Shown here: piece after piece, positions 1-12,090 of the stretch
Layout: each line of letters starts with the position of its first letter
Position numbering within the stretch: position 1 is the stretch's first letter
DNA from: Ceratobasidium sp. AG-K
Taxonomy: Eukaryota; Basidiomycota; Agaricomycetes; Cantharellales; Ceratobasidiaceae
Assembly: GCA_037039685.1 (NCBI GenBank)
Contig: JAWNGF010000004.1
Location: forward strand, 620,001 to 684,000
Reading direction: 5' to 3'
Length of the DNA: 64,000 nucleotides
Notes under the pieces: generated by a model
Told to the model about the DNA's origin: nothing
Seen by the model: only the letters and a program-made list of their open reading frames with translations
The model's database searches: none
Made by a program: the position numbers and the translations under genes

Positions 1-2970
1 CTTTCGTGCATTCAGCACCTGCTCTTGAAGCAACTGTGCCTTGTGCCATTCACCCCGAGACTGGTACGTGTTTGCGAGGTTGTTCATGCTCATCAACGTG
101 TCTGGGTGTTCTTCTCCGAGCACTCGCTTGAATGCATTCAGCACCTGCTCTTGAAGTGACTGTGCCTTGTCCAATTCACTCCGAGACTGGTACGTGATTG
201 CGAGGTTGCTCATGCTGGTCAGTGTGTCTGGGTGTTCTTCTCCGAGTTCATCTTTCAACGCTTCTGCCAGGTGCGCTCGCAGCTCCTCTGCCTGCTCCCA
301 GTTCCCATCTTCTGCACATGCCCACCCGAAACTCCATGCATGGTTGGCACTGAGCTGTCCGGTTTGTTTTGGTAGTACCTCTTCCAGGTGCCTTCTAAGA
401 CTTCTGGTGAAAGCAAGGGACTCGATTGTGTTCAGGTAGTCTACCGAAAGCGACAACAGCAGAGTGCAACACTCCACAGCCAGCTCCTGTTCCTGTGGGT
501 TGGACGTACGCGCCCAGTCCTGTACCAGTATGTGCACCCGATAAGCCTGGTTCACGCGGTCAAACTCGACTAGCGAATATGACGCTAGCTCGTTCATGGC
601 ATTTGAGAATCGAGTAGAGTTCCCAGTTTCCGTCAGAGTGGAGGAACCTGCCTAGAGACACCTGCATATATTTGAGGACTTCTTGCTCTGTTACTGTCTG
701 CCGGACACATGGTCTGTAGGAGCGAACATTCATGGCTGCGCGTCGGAATATCTCTGACGAATATCGTCGTGGTGCAAGTAGCCTACGAGCCAGAGCGTTG
801 GTCGTGCGTCACCGCTCTCCTGAAGCAAATCATAACACAGCTTGAATGTGGTGTATACTGATCTTTCGTAGTTGTCGAGTTTCACTAGTGGTCCTAGCTC
901 GATGTACTGTTCCAGCATCCGCTGTCGCCGTTCAAGGAATAGCTGGAGGTACTGTGCGATGGAAATGTCGGGCGAGTATGCTATGTATGCGCCAGCATGT
1001 ACAATCGCGAGTGCAAGATATCCGAATTCCTTGACGGGAGCAACCGGCAATCAGTCGCGTCAAATCAGAAACCTGTGAGAGTCCACCTTGAGTAGCGCAT
1101 GCGCAGCCTCCATTTCGTCCGCGTCAATTGCAGAAACCTGAATGCGTGCTGCCTTGAAGAACAATGTTACCGCATCCTCCTTGTTCATTTCGGAAACGTG
1201 ACAGGTGGACCCGTGGCCATGTGCATGTACGCCAAGGGCTGGCCGACGGGTCGTGATGAGAATGCTACCACAATCGCCATGAGGGAAGTAATCGTGGATA
1301 TCCAGCGACGGATGGTCGGCGTTATCGAATACCAGCAGCCATGGCTTGTGACGTGAGGCGAGCCAATTTATGGCATCTTTAAATGTCTTGCCTAATCCTT
1401 TAGCCTTTGCAAAGTCGCCCAATGGGCCTTCGACTGCCCTTTTGGAGCTCGCATCAACGTACAGTACGTGTTCCCAGGTTTCACGGTTCAACTGAATTGC
1501 CTTGAGTGCAATTTGTGTCTTCCCCGCTCCGCCCATGCCGTGCAAAACGCAGACGCGGCGGCCGTTGACATCTCCTGCTATACAGTCTCCGACCTGTCGA
1601 ACGAGGTCCTCTCGACCAGTGAATACCGGGTTAGGAGCCGGGCAGTCCTTGATGTCGACAGTTGGTTCGAGTCCCGATGTCTGAATTGTGCCATCTGTTC
1701 TCAACACCAAGTGTTACAGGTGACGCCACCAGAAATATTTGCATAAAGCACCACTGAAACTCACCGATATACTTTACTGGGAGTACATTGGCCCTAACCT
1801 TGACTGATTGGATGGCCCGACTGATTCTCCGCCCGACCTCGATCTTCTTCATGTATGCCGTTGTGTGCGCCTTTACCTCACTCTGCCGCTTCAGTCATAT
1901 TTCATCGTCTGAAGTCCCTGGTCCACGTTGAAAAGGTAGTAAAACTGTGTTGTGTGCTGAAACCGCATCGCCATTTGTTCATTCACGTCTTCGTTCTCGG
2001 TGGCCATATCTGCCACCGCGGTTGCTGTCTGATTCGAAGTCCCTCGCACCCGCTCAAGCATGTTCGGCTCGGAGATTTGAGTGATGCGTGCTCGTCCGGA
2101 ACCGATGCTCAAGATGCATAATACCTGGCGGTCCGGGTACAGACTTCTAACTTCGGCGAGGACGTGTGCGATGGGGTTGCCACATCCAAGTTCTGCGCAT
2201 ATAAAGGGCTGACTTATTGAATCGTAGACGATATCAATAGCTTTGAATAGGTCTGGGTGGGCCATGGTGGCATACAAAGCCTCCCAAATCGAATAACTCT
2301 GGGTGTCGGTGCTCCTTGTCGAGTAAGACCGGAATAAAATTGGGACGCTAGGGTCGATGTGGTGCTTGGACATCGCAAATACAATCCTATATGCCGGGGC
2401 GTAAGTCAAGCGACCCTATTTCCGTGGGTTGACTTGCGTTTTACAAATATTACCATTCGAATTGTCATTCTGCATTGCTGCGTTCTGATCGCCTATGGCA
2501 TCTTGCACCATCGACCTGAGTGCATCTTGAAGCACTGTTCCTTTGTAGGCAGTGCCCCCGCTCATACCTACATACTTTCTCGAAAATCCATCGTTTGCGA
2601 GTTTAATAAACGCCTTGATGGCCTCGTCCGTTGACATCCCGAGTCTTCCTACCATACACGCGCTGACGCTTTTCGTGTCCGCCTCGTTAACAAAGGCAAG
2701 AGATACTTTGACACCGACTCACCCTCCGGCGCCAGTACCGGCTATAACATCGAAATAGTCCGCTGGTTTTAGTGGCATATGCTGACCTTCCAGCTCCTGC
2801 AGTCCTTTCATGATCTCAGCCAGTAAGAAAAGCGAGGACAGTCCGCCTATGCCACCTCCGTCTGAGTCCAACAAGTAAGCGCTTTGGGTTCCCTCATCTG
2901 CTTTGACAAGTACAGGCTCACCAATACATAGTATGTTCAACCCTTTCAAAGCTTCTTTATTCTCTTTCAT
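1..2970 (-). CDS. Patatin / NB-ARC / TPR NLR-like protein, 3' end beyond the window, frame breaks
   Basis: This is a fungal NLR-type receptor. The N-terminal patatin-like lipase domain has the oxyanion motif DGGGIGG, rebuilt across a 67-bp intron near 2.86 kb. The NB-ARC domain (about 1.06-1.70 kb) shows P-loop GMGGAGKT, kinase-2 LLVFDNAD and an ITTRR sensor. A winged-helix-like linker leads into TPR repeats of the HPDTL...NNLA...Y type that run off position 1. The patatin nucleophile elbow reads GTGAGG where GTSTGG would be usual, and the catalytic Asp of the DGG/DAG motif appears replaced (CAELGCGNP). The lipase part may therefore be inactive. Visible introns include 1695-1764 and roughly 1029-1087. 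The frame is lost by one base near 766 and again near 632, and the coding signal stays strong on both sides. The start at 2970 (MKENKEALKG) was chosen because it directly precedes the patatin strand; an upstream in-frame ATG lies at 3099. Confidence 0.78.
10..262 (-). repeat. Two near-identical 126-bp (42-codon) TPR units
   Basis: Two consecutive 126-bp units (about 10-135 and 136-262) encode the EQVLN...LGEEHPDTLxSMxNLAxTYQSR type of TPR. Over the first 106 bp or so they differ at about 11 positions by eye, so they are roughly 90% identical. Further units probably continue left of position 1. High internal repeat identity is a known feature of fungal NLR ligand-sensing domains. Confidence 0.8.
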
Positions 2971-3180
2971 GGCGCTGTGAGAATTGGGAGAGTATTCGCG
3001 AGTCGCAAGGTCTGTGGTCGTGACCGGGGAACTGGGATGCCCATGGTGCGTGGATGATTGGTATTTGCAATTGACTGCACTGCTTTGGCTGGGGATCATC
3101 GCTTTTTCCCATCCCAACTCGAGTGTAAAACATTCAATAACACCAAACCAAAAAGCGTATTACGACAACAACAACAAAAA

Positions 3181-6100
3181 CTAAATCGGCACCCCCCTAT
3201 CATCCAAAGTCTCGTCCATCATATGCCCACTCGTCATGTCCGCGCCACTCCTCATTTCGCGCGGATCAAGCACCGGGCGGCCGTCCTCGCCCAACGGCCA
3301 GAAATTATGCTTGAACAGTCCAGTGGGGTCGTATTTCTTCTTGAGCGCGCACAGTCGGGCCCAGTTTTCGGGGCCGTAGACGCCGAGTATACGTGAGCGT
3401 CGTTCGCGGCGTTCGAGGAACTGTGTGGGGTGAGTGGATGTATGCGTATGGGTTTGGGACTTACACATGGAAAGGGGCCGCCTGTGCTTTGAGGCATGAG
3501 GGTATCTTTGATCCACTTTTTGGCCGGATCAGGCACGGTTTTTGTGATGAACTGGAGGCGTACCTGCTCGGCGGTCAACACACATGCGGGATCATCCAGC
3601 TCCAACTTCCACTGGTGCAACGCGACAATTGTAAACGCTGCCTCGCGCGCCTTTTTGGGTAAACACGAGTCGGTTGTGTCGGTCAGCGCTCCACCCGAGA
3701 GTTCGAACAGCCATGCTGCCAACCCAGTCAGCCACCATACTAAACAAGGACAAGGAGGGACGTACTGCACCCATCAGGCGTATCACTAAACTTCCTCACA
3801 GTCCGATGAATAATCTCGTCCGTCAAGGACGAGATGAGGTCACTCCGGATAAACCACTTTCGGCCCGCTAACCCAATATCAGCCCAGTCGACAACCGAAC
3901 GACCGACTCACATCCGCCCTTGAGGACCTTGGCAATCGAGTCTTGCTGCCACACGAATTCCTTTTCCTGGACTTCGTTCAACAAGCACGGTTCGACGTCC
4001 CAGCTACTTATAGCTTGAAGGAACGGTAATCCGTCGGCCCGACTACCGGCGTAACATATTTGAATCACAACGAGCGCGCCTGATTCCATGTAAGCTGGCG
4101 CCAAATGAATTATGCGAGACATACCTCTGCCCTTGGGTCCAGACGTAAGAATACAGTTCGCGTAGAGTTCCCTCGGGGCAGCCTTGATGCAGTCTCGGAA
4201 ATGCTTAATCAGCGAGGCGGCGGTCGACTTGTTATAATTACTACGGCCACGTCAGTACAACCCGAGCTACGACTAGCCAAACTCACTAGATGAGATTCCC
4301 GGCAAATACAACCGGCACGGGGAATGCGCGGGCCTTGTACCGCACCACGATCCCAAACGCCGACCCAGCCCCGCGCAGAGCCCACCACAATCCCTTCTTC
4401 ACCGGCTCTTCGGGGGCCTCTCCATCCACCTGGGGCTTCTCGTCGGACACAGGCTGGCCATCGTCCGACTCGTCGTCACTCGCCCTTTCCTTCTCCTTGG
4501 CCCTCCTCGCCCTCTCCTTCTCAGCCTCAACAAACTCCTTTGCCACATCGTCCAACTCGGACTCATCCTCAACCTCGACTTCGTTCCCGTCCCGATCGTG
4601 TACCCCGCCCTTGGACACCCACACCACCCTCCCATCGGCGAGTACAACCTCGGCTTCGACGAGGCAGTCCATACTCAGCCCCCTCAACCGTGAGAGGAAC
4701 CCAAATCCACCGAGGAGCATGACCGTCGACCCCACTGGATGAGCTGCGAATGGGACGTGGTACGGGATCGTATGGGCCGTCGAGGGGTTGCCAAATATCG
4801 GGTTGGCGGGTTGGCCAAAGAATAAGGACCCGGGCGAGCCGAATGTCGAGGGTTGGCCGAATCCAACCGATCCGTATCCGTGTGCACCACCAGCGCCGAT
4901 GCCGACGCCGGGGGCAAAGAATGAGCCTGAACCAGGGCCGAAACCGCTGCCTTGGGGGGTTCGGTACAGGTTGGGTTGAGAAGAGTCGGCGACGATTGTT
5001 GGTTTCTTGGCGGGTTTCCCGTCGACATCGTCTTGGTCGCTGGAATGGCCATCGACTCCATCGTGGCCATCTACCCGTCTTGGCCGTCGACTCCAGCATA
5101 TCCGTCCACCCCATCGCGCGCAAGATTTCCAGCCGTAACAGCCGCCAATGGATGGGCCGCACAAAACGCGTCGACATCCTTTTGACTGGCACCTGCTCCA
5201 AATGTCACATACGTATGTGGCACAGGGGCCGTCGGCTCAAACGCCACGTGCGTCACCGTCGGCGCAGCCGGCTCAAATTCAGGATTCGGCGTGGAGTGAT
5301 CCGAATTCGACGCGCTATTGGAGCGCGCAAGTTGGAACGGCCGCGCGCCCAGACTCGGATTTCCATGTGGGTTGGCGAGGGCGTTGACATGCATCGCCGG
5401 ACTCGACTCGTCAAAATCAAACGGACGGGCCGAGAGTGGGGCGGTCGAACGAGGGGGAAGCGTAGGCGGGGCGGTAGACTCTCCTGCGGCAATAGCGTAC
5501 GTCGCACCTACAGACTCAGCTGCAGCTCCTTCTGATCTTCCAGTCCAGACGGTATCCCACCCACCCACATCGCGTCCTACGTATCCCCGCATGTCCACGC
5601 CTACACCGGGCCGGTCGGCGGTTGGAGGCAACATGCCTTCGTCGTGTTCAATATCCTCGCGCGTCGCCGGGCCGACGGACTTGTTGTTCGGCGGGTCCTC
5701 GAATAAAAATGGTTTGGATTGGTTCGGTAGTTTGGGTTCGGATCCCTCGGCGGGGGTGTGAGGAGAGTTGGTCGTGGGGGGAGTGTTGCTCTCATGGGAA
5801 GCATGGGCCGAAGCGGGACTCGAGATGCGGAGTCTGCGTGTGGGCCGGTCCGTGTCTGGGTCGCTGCGGTCGTCGGCGTCCATCGCGTCGGGCGGGACAA
5901 CAACAACATTATCAAACGCCTCGTCGGCCGAGCGACGATACGGCGACTCGCCAAACGGAGCGTGAATCGGTTGGGGACCCACACCTGCTGCGGGGTATGA
6001 TGTCGGATAGCCAGTGGCCGAGGGCACACGTGCCTTGCCCTTGAGGCTGTCGGGGTCCTTGACGGCTACATGAGGCGACTGGCGCATCGACACCCAGTCC

Positions 6101-6472
6101 AACCCCTCGGAATGTTCCATCGGCCGCTCAATCATAATCTGTGCGATAAGCCGCATGTCCACCACCACGTCCCCCTCGACCGCCCACCCATGCGTGCCAT
6201 ACCCGCCCGACTTGACACTCAACGACAAGTTATGTTTAACACAAAATTGCACCACCCTGACGCGTGTCAGTACACGTAACCACCCGCTCCATGTACTCAC
6301 TCGGACACATCATCCGCATCCAACGGTCGAACGAGCAGCTGCGCGGGCAGCGAATCGCCGCATTAAACAGCTGCGAGTGCCGCACAAACCCAGCGTCCCC
6401 CCGTCTCCACACGGCGCCTTTAAACGCCCGCCTCAAGTCCTCGATCGCAGCGTCGCCAAGTTCAGATTTCAT
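3181..6472 (-). CDS. FAD-linked oxidoreductase, berberine-bridge-like, with long disordered inserts
   Basis: This is a flavoprotein oxidoreductase of the FAD_binding_4 + BBE family. The first exons read MKSELGDAAIEDLRRAFKG then RPLDADDVSE. A 48-bp intron follows, then VKSGGYGTHGW, the FAD-binding loop. Later blocks are MLLGGFGFLSR, ALRGAGSAFGIV and the C-terminal BBE motif GPENWARL...YDPTGLFKHNFWP. Between these conserved blocks lie three unusual inserts: about 250 residues rich in P/S/A/D (about 5.2-5.95 kb), a G/D-rich then GFG-rich stretch (about 4.75-5.1 kb), and a charged E/K/R/D stretch (about 4.38-4.6 kb). The BBE end and FAD loop fit a secreted or cytosolic oxidase, but I see no clear signal peptide. 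Frames do not join without a one-base change near 5072 and near 6350. The substrate is unknown. Confidence 0.78.
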
Positions 6473-8480
6473 AGTAGTAGGGTTGAGCCCGGGGCAAGTG
6501 CTCCTTTTGAACTCCGAAGAGAGATGCTGACCCTCGTATCCCGGCGCTGACGACAATGACACCAGCCCCGGTCGTTTTAACAGGAAAAAACAGGGACGTC
6601 TGACGTCATCCTGCCGGAAAGGTTTCGGATCCAGTCGAAAATCCAGGCCGCAAGATTTACCACCCCGTCTGGTTGCGGAACCGCGGCTCCACTCGACGGA
6701 GGCGCCGAATTCCAGGAACCGCTCGACCAAATCGAACCCCTGGCGTAAATCCTCCTTTCTTAATCTGGCCGCTCCACAATTCTCTATATCGTGGACTAGC
6801 CCATTCGGTTTTCATTCGCCGCGTCGAGACACGAAATGTCCTTGCACCGTCTAGACTTTTTTACACAGCACATACCTACTCGCCACAATACCAGATACTA
6901 GTCCCGCGGGTAGCCCACCCGCCGGCCGAGCCACACCAAAAATGACATGGACTTGACCAAAAGGCATTCTTGAAACATAACTGTATCTCTCAACACAAAT
7001 TACCGTCCGGAACCGAACATCCGCATGTTTTCGAGACGGGCTCCACCCGAATTCCATTCAACAGCTGTCCAACGGCCAGTAACCGTCGGCAGACAAAAAA
7101 GAGTGAGGTGGCGTTGGGGTGGCGCACGGCCACTTGTTGTCATATCAAATTTGAGGTTGGGAAAGTGTCCGGCGGGTCGGTACCGAACGGTACCATAAGG
7201 ACAACGGCGTGGACAAGGCTGAATCGCGTAACAATGAGAATGCTAGGGGCGATTGCGTGTGCGATAAAGAGTCCCCTTCTAGACAAGATGAGCAGGCGGG
7301 GGCTGGAACAACGCTGGATCAAGGTGGATAGATTGCTGGTACAAGCGCGAGAAAGTACCCAGGCGAAAACTAGGTGCCAGCGACAGAAAAGGTCAGGGTA
7401 GGATGCATGCCGTAAATTCGAATAGAGGCGCAATCATTGAAAAGAAGAGTTGAGAGATGGATATCGATGGAGTTGGCTGTGATTGAAACGGGCCTAGACA
7501 AGGTAGCAAGGGACAAGTAAATATTGTCGCATTCTACACTCAGAACAATACAGTCACAACTGGGCTCGGGACCGTAGTATGTGATGGAAGGTACAAAGAG
7601 GGCTGGCAGGACGGTCCAGGAATTCAAAGCCGCGTTCCGGTGGTTTTCCGCACCCTAGTGAGTAAATGGAAAATTACGTGCTAAAAATTCGTCGCCTGCA
7701 ATCTTGAATCAGATTTCGGTTCATACGTAGGGTCGCTCTCGAGCTTTGTACATATCAGTACTAGTGCTGTGATCGATGAAGCGATTGATCGATCAATCAG
7801 CGGACGACAGCGTGTGTTGCTAGGACGAGAGGAGAAGAGCCTGCTCATCCTGGCTTAACGCGGACTGCAGGCGCGTTACGCTCGAGTCGTAGCGGGCAGG
7901 GTTGAGCCCTGGAGACAGCGAGTGGGCCAATCCGACCGGCTTACAAGCATTTCGTACATGGAATGCTTCGTCGCGCTTCACCTGTGCTGGTGCCCAAGAC
8001 AATGACTGGACGGTCACGGTTCTCGACTACGGGAGGGGAGTTCACCTTACTCGGACTCAAACTCATGAATCAACGGGCCGCGGAAGCTTGGTAAAGCGAC
8101 ACCTTGAATCATTCCATAAACTTAGTACCTTCCAAAGGAACACTATAAAAGCAGGCGATCGATGCGCGTGCCCCCGAAAGATAGCCCGCAACTGCCAGAG
8201 GGAGGATTGTCAAAGGGTATTATTATTCGTAACAGCGAGATACCAAGGGACACATTTCGGGGAGTAGGGGTGAGATAGTAACAATAAGGTTAGGTGCCTG
8301 CCAGGCATGTCCATGCAGTGGGCAGGCTCGCCTGGGCCAACTATGAACTCCAGATTCAAGCCGTGACTTGTAAGACACGGGAATCCTTACTAGGTTCACA
8401 AACTGCTCGTACAATGACCGGTCTGACTGGAAGTTCAAACGATGAGTAGCAAGCTTATTTAAACTCGGTTCAGTAGGTTG
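6473..8480. other. Intergenic, no supported gene
   Basis: Short open frames occur on both strands, but none has a recognisable motif, plausible splice continuation or protein-like composition. The first few hundred bases upstream of 6472 should hold the promoter of the FAD oxidoreductase. Confidence 0.5.
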
Positions 8481-9911
8481 CTAATTACTCTGCACGTGTG
8501 GTAACGTTATATACGATGCCCAGACAAAGGGATGTTCTAATCGGTACATTTGAAATTTATAAATCTCGCACGGCACCTCCAACTCCAGTGTATCACATAT
8601 ACCTACAGGCTTTCCGTCATGCCAAGGATCGCCGCAAAAGGCCGCACCGTAATATAAAACGCAGAACTTAGATGTTACTTCACGTTCATCTAATTCAAAT
8701 GAGCGAAGTATCAGGACTCCTCCTTTCACCCAGATTCCAATCCAGGGTGTTTGCGGGAGTCGGTTGAGCTCGTATGCTAGAAGCTATAATCAGCACTCAC
8801 ACACTCACCCGAGCCAAGTATCTTCAACGTACTAGTACAATCTGAAGCTGGGCGTTTCACAAGGTTTGGGCTACTCGCTACCGATACGGGGCGGTTTAGG
8901 CGGGGCTTCCATGTATAGTTGTGTGGCTGCTAGTCTAAAACCCAGGGCAATCCAATATCAGTAAGACTCAAAACACACGCCAAATGATCATTATTCTACA
9001 TCTGAGCCTAGTCTTTCTATATGCGCGGTCAAATGATGGGATTGTCGGGTATGAGGCCTCAAACTCCAGCCGATTGGGCGAGTTCACATTAAGCCAACGT
9101 GGCAGTCCCATCTAGCCGGGTGCATGAGTGGCTTGTGCAGAATAATTGCAGGTTTCTTGCATTCCAGTTATGTGGGCGAGTGCACCGGCCGCGAAACCAC
9201 GCCCGGATGGCTTGGACTGTTTGCGTGTAGGATGCGCACTTGCGGTAGCTGGAGGATCGGGATCCACCCTGAGGGCCGAACTCCTTATTATACATCTATT
9301 GGAGTCTAGCAATAAATAGAGGATATGTTGTACTACTTTGCCTTAACACCGGATTTAACTTGTCCATGAGGTAGGCAATAATGAATAGAAAATTCGGTAT
9401 ATACGCATGGTATATAATAAGAATACGACACGTCTGTGATCCTGCGGACTGCTAGGCAATAGTGAAACGAAGCCAAGGGGCGAGAACGAGTGGTTGGGTG
9501 TCAGATAATGCTTGACAGCACCACTCGCTGAGTATAGTGCGAGCCTCCAACTGTAGAACATTGCATCTTGTCAATTCAGTACTCAAAGGAGCCCTGGCCG
9601 TACACCATGTTGTAAATCAAGCCTGTTATATTACTTGTTGCTTACAAGGACCAAACGACTTCCATTCCTGATAGTTGGTTGATCCTCTAATAACAGGTTT
9701 GAGATAAATTGTTCCTACATGTCCGAGACTTGTTTGTAGACTTCCGCCGCGCCGCATACAGTGGCTGAACCACCGGCTGCAAGGTTTCATCACCAACCGT
9801 AGTGCCCAATTCAAGATGCATACGAAGTTCTACGAGTCCGAACCTGTTTGGGTTGGTATCTACAAACATACCCAAGAGTTTCGCTAAAAGAAATAAGTAT
9901 AAAACGCCCAT
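8481..9911 (-). CDS. Uncharacterised multi-exon gene (tentative)
   Basis: I do not recognise this gene. A protein-like last exon (about 8481-8770) contains TPWIGIWVKGGVLILRSFEL and CGDPWHDGKPVGICDTLEL and stops at 8481. It joins in frame through a short GT-AG intron (about 8775-8806) to an exon reading PVSVASSPNLVKRPASD. A likely first exon starts at 9911 with a hydrophobic N-terminus (MGVLYLFLLAKLLGMFVDT) followed by GTIYLKPVIRGSTNYQEW. That first part needs a one-base frame change near 9770. The exons between about 8.94 and 9.6 kb could not be joined with confidence. It may be one gene, two, or a decayed copy. Confidence 0.3.
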
Positions 9912-9979
9912 CTTGTTTGCCAACAAAAGCTAGATGGCTGGCTATGAAAAGGAGAGACAGAATAACAATCTAAAATGGA

Positions 9980-10061
9980 TGCGTGAAAGGGGAATCGAAC
10001 CCCTGGCTAATCGAATGTAGAATTTTGGCAACGATTAAGGTTACCACTACCCCATTCACGC
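9980..10061 (-). tRNA. tRNA-Gly (anticodon GCC) with an 11-nt intron
   Basis: On the minus strand the acceptor arm GCGTGAA pairs with TTCACGC and is followed by discriminator A. Box A (TGGGGTAGTGG) and box B (GGTTCGATTCC) are present, and the T stem is AGGGG/CCCCT. The anticodon stem AATCG/CGATT encloses an 18-nt loop. This is explained as the 7-nt loop TTGCCA-T interrupted after position 37 by an 11-nt intron, giving anticodon GCC. A TTTT run just downstream (about 9971-9976) suits Pol III termination. Confidence 0.85.
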
Positions 10062-12001
10062 TTGTCACGTAGGCGAGTTCAAGCCCTTGCAACTGATGAT
10101 GGCTAGAAATATCCGCTGCCCCATTGGTTCTTATGAATGTTATTGGTATAATTCACTTCCCAGTGCTCAATGGATCGGGTCAGGGTTTCGAATTGACCGC
10201 ATCAGAAACGTTCAAATCGACTCCATAGTGCTCTGTTACGTCTCTAGATTTGTCACGGAGCGTCAGGGCGAATCAGGTTTTACTGACACGGTTAGTCAGG
10301 TTGCTCTGTGAGCCGCGGATTTACCGATACCTCTTGTATCTTGTTTCACTACACGTTCGTCATCTATTCGGCCTTTGTATGCGCTGTTTCCAATGTAAGT
10401 GTACAATAAATAAGCGGACAGCAAACAGATCGGTCAGACCCCCAGGATCACCGCCTCAGCCGCATATCTCGAAAGAGACAATGTGAGCGGGGCTCTGTAG
10501 ATTGAGCATCGAAAAGTAGGCGGGGGATTGTCCTGATCCCCAAACCTGCTAGGCGTCTCGTGAGACACTTCCGACAGGTGTATATTAGGCCGGAGGGACA
10601 CGTCAGCAAAAATGGAATATGCTCCGGAGCCTAGGCAACGCTCCTGAGCAAAGCCCGGGCTCCGGGGCAGTCTGCAGGATTTTCGGTTTTTGCTGAGCAC
10701 CCCGCCTCAGAGGACGAATCGAGTAGGCTGGGAGTTAGTTGCTTACATATTTAATTCCGGTTCAGCGGGTATAGTTCTAAAAGTGGTACTATAGTCGGCC
10801 AAAGCATACCAAGCTCCTCCTGGAACGTAAGCATCCGTTTTGGCCAGTTGACCAACTCGTTGATAACAAGTGGTCATCGGGCCGGGACCGCCCATGGTGT
10901 TAGTGCCATCAATAAATGAAATTTCAACAAGTGAGTTTCGAGAGAGGCGTTACCGAATTCAAGACAAAACATAACATACAGCGAATAAGATAATATTGTA
11001 GATAAAACATTGATATATACATCGACGGTATCCCTTTCACACACAGGAGCTCGTAGGTGGATAATGTCGCCGGATATCGGGGAGTAATACGCGATATGTT
11101 TGGGTGATGCAAGCAGTCTCTCAAGTCAGATATTTATTTGCGATATAGTCTGTATATGTTTCACTACATTTGTTATCGGCCTGGGAATAAACTTGTTTTG
11201 TCTCGTCAAACCCGCATTTAATGATGTGACCCATTACTAATGTGGGAGAACTTGAGCCCTATCAACTAATCATGTCGAATTGTTACGATAACACTATATT
11301 CACTTATATTATGCGCCGGACGAGATAGTCCTTGTCAGCACGAGATCTCACGAGCCGAACGAGAGATTCGACTTTTGGTAGCACACTATCACCATTGCCC
11401 TGGTATTGGTGAACACTCGGGCCTAATATATGTTCCACAGTTTTTTTTCATATATATTACAGATACCTGGCGACATTATCCCCAAAGTATCGATACAATT
11501 TTGGTACAATAATATGCATATTATTGTCAGATTCTCGCTATTTTACCCTGCTACGGGATCCTGTGTCTGTCTATCTATATTCTTCCATGGCAGTGGTGAA
11601 AAAAAAAAAAAAAGATTAATGCCCCCGTATTAAAGGGGGCTAGGTGTGTGACACGGCCGTACGCTACTTTCGAACGCACGCCGTGTCATGCGGGGAGCCT
11701 TGGGGAGTGCATTTGAACCACTCGCCAATTTCTTTAAATCCGGTTTAGTGGGTCGGATCCATCAAGAGCGGTGGCAAATCCAAGCACCCAGCTTGACGAG
11801 CGTTAGAGTACTGTAACCCACGCTTTTGAAAGTTACCTTCATGGTCCCACGTTATGAACATGTGGTACGAATATTACTAGCCACGTAAACAGCGTTAAAC
11901 CACTAGGGCCGGAGCCCAACCGGCCGAAAGGTACAGATAATCATCAGACGGAATGGACGCAGAAGAGATTTCAATGCGGTGATGGAAATACTACGTCGTC
12001 A
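10062..12001. other. Gene-poor AT-rich stretch
   Basis: Apart from the terminal-exon-like fragment at 10743-10938 and the short repeated motif near 10751 and 11741, I see no supported gene. An A15 run (11599-11613) is followed by a small perfect hairpin GCCCCC/GGGGGC (11621-11640). Composition is AT-rich between about 10.9 and 11.6 kb. Confidence 0.45.
10743..10938 (-). CDS. Isolated terminal-exon-like open frame (tentative)
   Basis: About 60 codons with protein-like composition (LVEISFIDGTNTMGGPGPM ... TDAYVPGGAWYALADYSTTF) end at a TAA at 10743-10745. The upstream boundary is unclear and no family is recognised. The last codons (IPAEPELN) resemble the sequence just past the stop of the 8481-9911 gene (PTEPSLNK), so it may be a decayed relative or a relic of a lost gene. 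Confidence 0.25.
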
Positions 12002-12090
12002 CGCACCTAACGCGTAGCACATGCCTACATACTTTTCCTCATGTCCAACAGTTGTCGCGAAACGTCGTGCCTCCAAGCTCAACGCATAGG
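12002..12090. repeat. Diverged direct repeat of 12636-12726
   Basis: This ~90-bp block matches 12636-12726 at roughly 75% by eye (shared anchors include ACGCGTAG.ACAT and GTTGTCG.GAAA). The second copy spans the 3' end and stop codon of the kinase-like gene at 12718-14294. Each copy is also preceded by the TTTAGTGGGTC motif (near 11741 and 12505). This points to an old partial duplication of that gene's 3' flank. Confidence 0.55.

Noticed and set aside
4290..5761. Several long plus-strand open frames opposite the FAD oxidoreductase (for example 4750-5535 and 5318-5761)
   Set aside because: They are basic, repetitive and motif-free. They arise from reading the GC-rich low-complexity inserts of the minus-strand gene in antisense.
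11599..11640. A15 run plus GC hairpin, considered as a retrotransposed poly(A) tail or bacterial-type terminator
   Set aside because: There is no element-like or gene-like sequence upstream with target-site duplications, and bacterial terminators do not apply in a nuclear genome.
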